64,000 nucleotides of DNA from positions 1,054,001 through 1,118,000 of the forward strand of contig NZ_MSLT01000012.1 of assembly GCF_002149925.1 (NCBI RefSeq). The letters are read 5' to 3'. This DNA is from Thioflexithrix psekupsensis (GTDB taxonomy: Bacteria; Pseudomonadota; Gammaproteobacteria; Beggiatoales; Beggiatoaceae). Below, piece after piece: positions 58,467 through 64,000 of the stretch (the stretch's first letter is position 1; each line of letters begins with the position of its first letter). Position numbers and translations under genes: made by a program. The notes under the pieces are model-generated. The model had not been told where the DNA came from. It did no database searches and saw nothing but the letters and a program-made list of their open reading frames with translations.

Positions 58467-59597
58467 TACCAAAATTATGTGAGATATAAAAACAAATTAA
58501 GTTTTAATATCTACCTAGATATTAGGTATAAGATACTGTTTAATTTTATTAAACTTAAACACTTTACCTGACAAAAAGGTCTCAAACATACTAGTGACTT
58601 CTTTAAAGCTTGATAGGCGATGAAAATTCTTTCTGACCCAATTCTTACCTTGAAGCCAAATATCCTCGACTGGATTTTGCTCTGGGGCATTAGGTGCAAA
58701 TCTTAATAAACGAACTTTCCATTCTGATTCTGGAAGTCCCCCATTTAATTTCTCTAAATAAGTTCTTAAACCTTCAGAACGATGATAACTTGCACCATCC
58801 CAAATAATCACATGACGGGCTTCTTTATATCTGTAAATGAGCCAGTTAATAAAGTCTATCGTATATTTTGTATCAGCTTTCTTTGCCCTATCTAAAATAA
58901 ATTCTCCCGTATAAATATTCACCGCTCCATACCACGTTTGAGAAGTGCGATAATTACTCATCTTTATTGACGTTCTTTCTCCTTTTTTCGACCAAACATA
59001 ACCACAAATATCTCCCCACAACTGATGGCTTTCGTCTTGCATCCAGTACATTACCTCTCCACTTTCTATCTGTTCACGCTCCTTATCTATTAAATCCTTA
59101 ATCTCTTTTTTTTTAGCTTCCACTTTTACCTCATCTTTTGCCGAATTCTCTTTGTGTGTCTTCTTATAACTTAAATTCGCTTCTTCTAATAATTTAGTAT
59201 AAGAAGTATTTGAAGAATAGAAAACATCATACTCCTCTTTTAAGTATCTCTTTAGTTCCTCTATTGTTATTGTCTTCTTTTCTTGTATCCAATTAATCAC
59301 ATCTTCTCGTTCACGCGGCTTTAAATACCCTGGTGAGCCTTTATACGCTAACTTTAATCCTTCAACCCCTGACGCTAAATAAATGGCTTTCCATTTATCC
59401 ACAAATTGCACACTGACACAACACGCTAAAGCCGCTTCCGCACGCACAAAACCAAGCAAAGACATTCTTACTGCCATCGCTCGCTTCACTTCTCTCGCTT
59501 CACCTGTTGACATTAATTCTTCTAAATCTTCATATCTTTTGTTCATTATTCTCTCCTATTTGAAAAGTATTATTATACGACTCTGAAAAAATTGGTA
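58467..59597 (-). mobile_element. IS630-family element, copy A (1131 bp)
   Basis: The ends are TACCAAAATTATG (58467) and, inverted, TACCAATTTTTTC (complement ending 59597), short imperfect terminal repeats. TA dinucleotides flank both sides (58465-58466 and 59598-59599), the target-site duplication typical of IS630/Tc1-mariner elements. The same 1131-bp unit occurs at 62059-63189 in the opposite orientation, which defines the boundaries. Confidence 0.9.
58515..59546 (-). CDS. IS630-family transposase, copy A
   Basis: This 343-residue DDE transposase has an N-terminal helix-turn-helix region (about 20-110) followed by the IS630 catalytic core with D171 in YWMQDES, D250 in VIIWDGASYH and E294 in NAPEQNPVEDIW. 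It appears intact. The protein is identical to that of copy B; at DNA level at least four synonymous differences are visible near the 3' end (codons for H, R, A and P). Confidence 0.93.
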   Translation of the reverse strand: MNKRYEDLEELMSTGEAREVKRAMAVRMSLLGFVRAEAALACCVSVQFVDKWKAIYLASGVEGLKLAYKGSPGYLKPREREDVINWIQEKKTITIEELKRYLKEEYDVFYSSNTSYTKLLEEANLSYKKTHKENSAKDEVKVEAKKKEIKDLIDKEREQIESGEVMYWMQDESHQLWGDICGYVWSKKGERTSIKMSNYRTSQTWYGAVNIYTGEFILDRAKKADTKYTIDFINWLIYRYKEARHVIIWDGASYHRSEGLRTYLEKLNGGLPESEWKVRLLRFAPNAPEQNPVEDIWLQGKNWVRKNFHRLSSFKEVTSMFETFLSGKVFKFNKIKQYLIPNI

Positions 59598-59751
59598 TAT
59601 ATTCTTTAATTTGCTCATTAAAAAATTTTAATTGAGGTAAAAATTAATGATTAATTATCCCTATTAAATCTCTTGTAAGAATAAATTTTTCTGCCTATAC
59701 TTAAAATATAACGTATTTCTTTAAATCAGATTTTCCTGTTTTCTAAACCGC

Positions 59752-59796
59752 AATCCATCTACCAATGGATTAGCCAACGCAAGAGCTGGTTCTTGC
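59752..59796 (+). promoter_or_regulatory. Two consecutive hairpins in the leader of the secreted-protein gene
   Basis: AATCCAT/ATGGATT (59752-59771, 6-nt loop) is followed by GCAAGA/TCTTGC (59779-59796, 6-nt loop), ending 26 bp before the start at 59823. They could form an attenuator, a protein-binding leader or the remains of a repeat. They do not match a riboswitch I know. Confidence 0.3.
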
Positions 59797-59822
59797 TGTA
59801 TTTATCAAACTGGGGAATGATC

Positions 59823-61016
59823 ATGAAAATTTACAGGTTAAAGGAACATCAAAATGTATTGATAAGCGTTGTTATGATTCTAGGTTTGATGGTGTTGTTG
59901 CTGCCACGCGAACTCAAGGCAGATATGGAATCGCTCCTGTCTCAGGCGCAGGAGCATTTAAACCACGCTGCGACAGAACGCCGAGATTTAAGCGGCCGTT
60001 CGTGGAGTCATGTTTTTACGGTCACGGCTGCGTTTAATGAGGGCAACACCTGTGACACAACGCCGCGTCCTCCGCTACCTTCAAGATCAGCCACGTTAGG
60101 AACAGCAGGTTTGGTGAAAATAACCCACTATGCCACGCCGGGCAAGCAAGGCGATTACCATGTCAGAGGACAGTGGGATTACTGGCGAGACCCTTTCTAT
60201 TATTTTGGGAATTGTTCAGGCTGCATGAGAAAATGGTATGTCACACTTCCCGACCCCAATCCCACCCAGTCTGAAAGATTATCCATGATCATCTATGAGA
60301 TCGGTGAAGAACAAGCGCAATATCCACTTGAACTTCAAATTAAACAGACCGCTGACCTGATCATGGGCGCATCTTGTGGGCCATTGCTGGCTGGAATCAA
60401 TGTGGTTTCTGTCGAATTTTCTCCACACAATCCGCAAGCCACTCAAAGCGGTCAATGTACGGCTTGTACCTCAGAAACAGAACAGAAATTAGTTCACAAC
60501 TGGAATACCTCTAGTTGTGGTTTGACCAATACGGTACGATTTAATTTAGAAAAACCCTCAATAGTCAATACCATAGGCGTTTGGTATAACACCAGAGAAG
60601 GCGGGGCTTCGCTCAGTTACCAATTGTCGGGGCCAGTTTCTATGCAGGGAACAACCCAAAATGAAGGCTGCGATCCCTATCAAAGTCAATGGTGTGAAGG
60701 CGTATTCGATGTGCGTCGTTCATTCCCCGCAGGTGATTACGTATTAACCACAACGGCATCTGCGATATGTCAGAATTCAGGATCAGCAGGGAATGGATTT
60801 ATTACCGTGAAAGGTTGTCATGGGGCTTGTCCGGAGGGAATACTCGGTGCAGAAGATTGCAAAGCCAAATACAATCCCGTGTTATCACGAGTTATTATAC
60901 CTTGTCTTGATGTTCCCGATGGTTCTGGCAATGTCGGCACTTATTATCTGGAAATGCAACAACAACCCGGGACTTTGAGTTTTGAGTTAGACCTTGCTAG
61001 TATTCGTTTCCGTTAA
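59823..61016 (+). CDS. Secreted cysteine-rich protein, unknown function
   Basis: A 397-residue protein with a signal peptide (MKIYRLKEHQ then a hydrophobic stretch VLISVVMILGLMVLLL, cleavage near LKADME) and 14 cysteines in the mature part, several in CxxC or CxxxC spacing (CSGC, CTAC, CHGAC). The mature chain reads as beta-rich with Ser/Thr/Gly loops. I do not recognise a family. GGGGA lies six bases before ATG 59823; an upstream in-frame TTG would add ten residues. It lies alone between the two IS630 copies and could have arrived with the island. An even number of cysteines suggests a disulphide-stabilised extracellular protein. Confidence 0.7.
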   Translation: MKIYRLKEHQNVLISVVMILGLMVLLLPRELKADMESLLSQAQEHLNHAATERRDLSGRSWSHVFTVTAAFNEGNTCDTTPRPPLPSRSATLGTAGLVKITHYATPGKQGDYHVRGQWDYWRDPFYYFGNCSGCMRKWYVTLPDPNPTQSERLSMIIYEIGEEQAQYPLELQIKQTADLIMGASCGPLLAGINVVSVEFSPHNPQATQSGQCTACTSETEQKLVHNWNTSSCGLTNTVRFNLEKPSIVNTIGVWYNTREGGASLSYQLSGPVSMQGTTQNEGCDPYQSQWCEGVFDVRRSFPAGDYVLTTTASAICQNSGSAGNGFITVKGCHGACPEGILGAEDCKAKYNPVLSRVIIPCLDVPDGSGNVGTYYLEMQQQPGTLSFELDLASIRFR

Positions 61017-61110
61017 GATTTTTAGCCAACGAGGGATCGCGCCCATAAGACACGCTTACAATTGGATATAGGATATTTTGTTTGTAGGGACTTGTGGGCG
61101 TGGCGCGTTA

Positions 61111-61157
61111 TCTCGTTCCCACAAGTTTGTGGGAATGCCGTTCCGACGTGCCACGTC
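61111..61157. repeat. REP-like palindromic dispersed repeat
   Basis: TTCCCACAA-GT-TTGTGGGAA (61116-61135) is a perfect 9-bp palindrome, followed by GACGTG-C-CACGTC (61145-61157). The CGTTCCCAC...GTGGGAATGCC form resembles a repeat I remember as abundant in several sulfur-oxidiser and nitrifier genomes. Confidence 0.6.
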
Positions 61158-61160
61158 ATT

Positions 61161-61307
61161 ATTCAAGATACTGAAGAAACACAAGATGAAACGGAGTTTT
61201 TGTTACGCCATTCTGATAATCGAGCGAAATTATTAACCGGACTCAATAGTCAAGATTGGGTTGAAGTCGATCTGGCAACGATAGAAAAAAATGCAAATTC
61301 TCTTTGA
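61161..61307 (+). pseudogene. YefM/Phd-type antitoxin remnant (C-terminal part)
   Basis: The frame ending at the TGA at 61307 encodes DETEFLLRHSDNRAKLL, like the C terminus of YefM antitoxins (ETxxLLRSPxNAxRL). Upstream the same frame runs back into the palindromic repeat, so the DNA-binding N terminus is gone. Its stop overlaps the start of the YoeB-like fragment by 17 bp, as in intact pairs. Confidence 0.6.
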
Positions 61308-61380
61308 AGTCAAGGCGTTTGAAGAATATAATGATTGGGTGCGCATGGATAAGATGGTCAAAGTAAACAAAAATTTTTAA
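61291..61380 (+). pseudogene. YoeB-type toxin remnant (N-terminal part)
   Basis: A 29-codon frame, MQILFEVKAFEEYNDWVRMD followed by KMVKVNKNF and a stop, matches the beginning of YoeB mRNA interferases (A-x-E/D-D-Y-x-x-W-x-x-x-D-K). The remaining two thirds, including the catalytic His and terminal Tyr, are absent. It lies directly after the YefM-like remnant and 18 bp before the ATPase gene. Confidence 0.6.
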
Positions 61381-62058
61381 CCTCTAAGGAATAATCATAT
61401 GTTAATTAAAAAATTACACGTTGAAAAATTTTTAAGTCTTAAAGATATTACTGTAAGCTTTAAGCGTTTGACCATTATTGTGGGTGCAAATGCGAGCGGT
61501 AAAACTAATGTTTTAAGTGCCTTAGAATTATTAAATAAGTTAATGTTAAGTGAGGGGTTGCCTTCAGAAGAATACATAAACAGACAGCTTTGGGCGGGAT
61601 GTAATAATTCAGAAAAACATTTACAATTTGAAATTGAAGCAGAAATTGAAGGTAATAAGATGGAATATATATTATCTTTGCAAGCTGCTAATAAAAGAAT
61701 ATATCTTGAACAGTTTTTCATAGAAGATCAAAAAATAATTGATATAAAAGAAAACAGTGGTATTGTTTTTGATGAAAAAGGGGGTAATAAAACCAGTTAT
61801 AGTGATGAGAAAATGGCTTTAAGATCGGCTGGTTCCTATGGCGAAAAACCTATTACTAGAAAATTTTCTGAATTTCTTAAAGACTTTAAATTTTATAATT
61901 TTATGCCTGAGATAATTAGAAGTGACAGTATGGCTTCTATAATGGGTAAAAAAAGTCCTTTACCTTCTATTTTAGATGATGATGGTTCTGTTTTACGCGG
62001 AATTTTGCTTAATTGGCATGAAAACTACAAAGGTAAATTTGAATCCGTAAGTGAGCTA

Positions 62059-63189
62059 TACCAATTTTTTCAGAGTCGTATAATAATACTTTTCAAATAG
62101 GAGAGAATAATGAACAAAAGATATGAAGATTTAGAAGAGTTAATGTCAACAGGTGAGGCGAGAGAAGTGAAGCGAGCGATGGCAGTAAGAATGTCTTTGC
62201 TTGGTTTTGTGCGTGCGGAAGCGGCTTTAGCGTGTTGTGTCAGTGTGCAATTTGTGGATAAATGGAAAGCCATTTATTTAGCGTCAGGGGTTGAAGGATT
62301 AAAGTTAGCGTATAAAGGCTCACCAGGGTATTTAAAGCCGCGTGAACGAGAAGATGTGATTAATTGGATACAAGAAAAGAAGACAATAACAATAGAGGAA
62401 CTAAAGAGATACTTAAAAGAGGAGTATGATGTTTTCTATTCTTCAAATACTTCTTATACTAAATTATTAGAAGAAGCGAATTTAAGTTATAAGAAGACAC
62501 ACAAAGAGAATTCGGCAAAAGATGAGGTAAAAGTAGAAGCTAAAAAAAAAGAGATTAAGGATTTAATAGATAAGGAGCGTGAACAGATAGAAAGTGGAGA
62601 GGTAATGTACTGGATGCAAGACGAAAGCCATCAGTTGTGGGGAGATATTTGTGGTTATGTTTGGTCGAAAAAAGGAGAAAGAACGTCAATAAAGATGAGT
62701 AATTATCGCACTTCTCAAACGTGGTATGGAGCGGTGAATATTTATACGGGAGAATTTATTTTAGATAGGGCAAAGAAAGCTGATACAAAATATACGATAG
62801 ACTTTATTAACTGGCTCATTTACAGATATAAAGAAGCCCGTCATGTGATTATTTGGGATGGTGCAAGTTATCATCGTTCTGAAGGTTTAAGAACTTATTT
62901 AGAGAAATTAAATGGGGGACTTCCAGAATCAGAATGGAAAGTTCGTTTATTAAGATTTGCGCCCAATGCCCCAGAGCAAAATCCAGTCGAGGATATTTGG
63001 CTTCAAGGTAAGAATTGGGTCAGAAAGAATTTTCACCGTCTATCAAGCTTTAAAGAAGTCACTAGTATGTTTGAGACCTTTTTGTCAGGTAAAGTGTTTA
63101 AGTTTAATAAAATTAAACAGTATCTTATACCTAATATCTAGGTAGATATTAAAACTTAATTTGTTTTTATATCTCACATAATTTTGGTA
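62059..63189 (+). mobile_element. IS630-family element, copy B (1131 bp), inside the ATPase gene
   Basis: The boundaries TACCAATTTTTTC (62059) and CATAATTTTGGTA (ending 63189) equal those of copy A. TA flanks at 62057-62058 and 63190-63191 are the target duplication. The reading frame of the host gene is restored exactly when the element and one TA are removed. Confidence 0.93.
62110..63141 (+). CDS. IS630-family transposase, copy B
   Basis: 343 residues, identical in protein sequence to the copy A transposase, with D171, D250 and E294 of the DDE triad. It is intact and preceded by AGGAGAG before the ATG, so it is likely functional. It lies in the same orientation as the ATPase gene it interrupts. 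Confidence 0.93.
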   Translation: MNKRYEDLEELMSTGEAREVKRAMAVRMSLLGFVRAEAALACCVSVQFVDKWKAIYLASGVEGLKLAYKGSPGYLKPREREDVINWIQEKKTITIEELKRYLKEEYDVFYSSNTSYTKLLEEANLSYKKTHKENSAKDEVKVEAKKKEIKDLIDKEREQIESGEVMYWMQDESHQLWGDICGYVWSKKGERTSIKMSNYRTSQTWYGAVNIYTGEFILDRAKKADTKYTIDFINWLIYRYKEARHVIIWDGASYHRSEGLRTYLEKLNGGLPESEWKVRLLRFAPNAPEQNPVEDIWLQGKNWVRKNFHRLSSFKEVTSMFETFLSGKVFKFNKIKQYLIPNI

Positions 63190-63667
63190 TATTAGAAAGT
63201 GTGTTGCATTGTAAGCTTGAACGTTTGCCAAGTAATGAAGAGGTTGGGTTACAAGAGGGTTATGAAAAACTAATTCCACTAAAAAGAGCTTCTGACGGTA
63301 CTTTAAGACTACTGGCTTATTATACCTTATTAAACCAAGATGAATTACCTAAGTTAGTTGCTATTGAAGAACCAGAGCGTAATTTACATCCCGCTGCATT
63401 AGAGGGAGTTGCAAATTTATTACAAAAACTCTCCCGACGCACCCAAGTTGTTATTACTACCCATAGCTCACAGTTACTAGATGCGCTTACCCTTAATGCT
63501 GAAGACTTAGATCAAGATATTGAAGTTGTTTTATTACAAAATAAAAAAGGAGAAGGGACAACTGTGCTTGATTTGAATCAAGCAAGAGAAAAACAACCCG
63601 CTTTTCAAGGTTGGATAGAAGATTTTGGTATTGGCAGCGCAATATTTGACAGCAAGTTGATTTAATT

Positions 63668-64000
63668 ATGAACAATAGTGTGCCACACATTACCTTATGG
63701 GCATTAGAATCTGATTATGATGCCAAGACTATAAAAGTTTTTGCTGAAAAGATTTTAGCAATTGAAAACAAACTGGCTGAAATTCAACCGTTAGGTAAAC
63801 CACAACGTGCTGTCATTAAACAAGGTGCTGAAGGCTTAAAAAAAGCGGTTAAAAATTATCTAATGCAGAGCCAATGTGTTATTTTTATTATTGATCGAGA
63901 TGGGCCGATGTCTCAAGCTGAAAGACGAAAACAAGACAACTCGCTCATTAATCAAGTTAAAGAAGTTTTACAAGTAGAAGATTTTGCTAATAGAGTCTAT
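63668..64000 (+). CDS. TOPRIM-like protein, partial at window end
   Basis: An open frame of 111 codons starts two bases after the ATPase stop and runs off the window. It reads ALESDYDAKTI near the start (E14, D16, D18), like the conserved Glu of TOPRIM folds (xEGxxD). Then comes VIFIIDRDG (D76, D78), like the DxD motif that binds metal. The spacing suits a small TOPRIM or DUF4276/DUF4435-like nuclease partner as seen behind SMC/OLD-like ATPases in anti-phage systems. The C terminus is missing, so the family is not certain. With the ATPase interrupted, this gene may still be transcribed from within the IS or the remnant. Confidence 0.65.
   Translation, partial: MNNSVPHITLWALESDYDAKTIKVFAEKILAIENKLAEIQPLGKPQRAVIKQGAEGLKKAVKNYLMQSQCVIFIIDRDGPMSQAERRKQDNSLINQVKEVLQVEDFANRVY

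Larger units (their letters stand above)
61399..63665 (+). pseudogene. SMC/OLD-like ATPase gene split by an IS630 insertion
   Basis: The 5' part (61399-62058) encodes 220 residues of an ABC/SMC-type ATPase: LHVEKFLSLKDITVSF, then Walker A GANASGKT at 29-36. The 3' part (63192-63665) encodes 157 residues with RASDGTLRLLAYYTLL (signature), Walker B LPKLVAIEEPERNLHP and the H-loop TTHSSQLLDAL. Deleting the 1131-bp element plus one TA joins them in frame (SEL then LESVLHCKLERL) into 377 residues, the usual length of AAA_21/COG4637-like ATPases. As it stands the 5' frame ends inside the IS, and the 3' frame would need a new start. AAGGA lies eight bases before the ATG. The next gene is TOPRIM-like, so the two probably formed a defence-type pair. 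Confidence 0.88.

Noticed and set aside
59752-59796. Possible c-di-GMP (GEMM) riboswitch in the leader of the secreted-protein gene
   Set aside because: The two hairpins lack the conserved GEMM core bases and tetraloop/receptor; only generic stem-loops are visible.
1-64000. tRNA, rRNA, integrase or attachment site
   Set aside because: I looked for conserved tRNA arms, rRNA stretches and integrase genes and found none; the island is bounded only by IS elements.

Overview
The window reads as chromosome of a gammaproteobacterium. Evidence is a Pseudomonas-type twitching chemotaxis set (pilG-H-I-J), a Vibrio-type MSHA-like pilus operon, hslVU, htpG, priA, ribF and dapA of proteobacterial type, and a low-to-moderate GC base composition. 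The palindromic dispersed repeats, the giant SdrD/DUF4347 surface protein and the overall style suggest a relative of filamentous sulfur oxidisers (Beggiatoa/Thioflexithrix group). That placement is an inference from memory and was not tested.

Layout. 1-3.9 kb: pilG, pilH, pilI and pilJ on the minus strand, closed by a terminator. 4.4-7.1 kb: a DUF2333 membrane protein behind a dynamin-like GTPase, with a terminator hairpin between them. 7.2-11.4 kb: ribF, a YfiR-like protein, a family 2 glycosyltransferase and a porin whose upstream region carries a Pho-box-like tandem repeat. 11.8-24.2 kb: a tight ten-gene minus-strand operon for an MSHA-like type IV pilus or pseudopilus machine (TPR/MshN-like, MshE ATPase, MshG platform, PilM/N-like, PilO-like, PilP/MshK-like, three pilin-like proteins sharing an EALLG...PCP signature, and a family 4 glycosyltransferase). 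No secretin, major pilin or prepilin peptidase is visible in it. 24.6-31.2 kb: plus-strand housekeeping genes hslV, hslU, a UbiB-family kinase-like gene, htpG (with a sigma-32-like promoter) and dapA, the last flanked by two related inverted repeats. 31.3-36.7 kb: a phosphoglycerate dehydrogenase, then a plsC, Na/Pi-cotransporter and coiled-coil operon, then a DUF815-type ATPase. 36.8-52.0 kb: a TolC-family lipoprotein followed by a surface protein of about 4445 residues, built from DUF4347, an IgGFc-binding-like region, about two dozen SdrD-B-type repeats and Pro/Gly-rich linkers. 52.4-58.4 kb: priA, a glutamine-rich coiled-coil protein, and a CHASE2 adenylate cyclase on the opposite strand.

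58.4-64 kb is an accessory island. Two nearly identical 1131-bp IS630-type elements lie in opposite orientation. Between them are a secreted 14-cysteine protein of unknown function, a palindromic dispersed repeat and the debris of a YefM/YoeB toxin-antitoxin pair. The second element sits inside an SMC/OLD-like ATPase gene. Removing the element and one copy of its TA target restores a single open frame of 377 codons. The next gene, which runs off the window, looks TOPRIM-like (ExD...DxD). An ATPase of this kind followed by a TOPRIM-like protein is the arrangement of several anti-phage systems, so this is the best candidate for an interesting, currently inactivated, defence module.

How the genes fit together: much of the window concerns surface attachment and its control, namely pilus chemotaxis, a c-di-GMP-responsive pilus ATPase, a YfiR-type c-di-GMP regulator, the giant adhesin with an export channel, and a cAMP-producing sensor. 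No tRNA, rRNA or CRISPR array was recognised.
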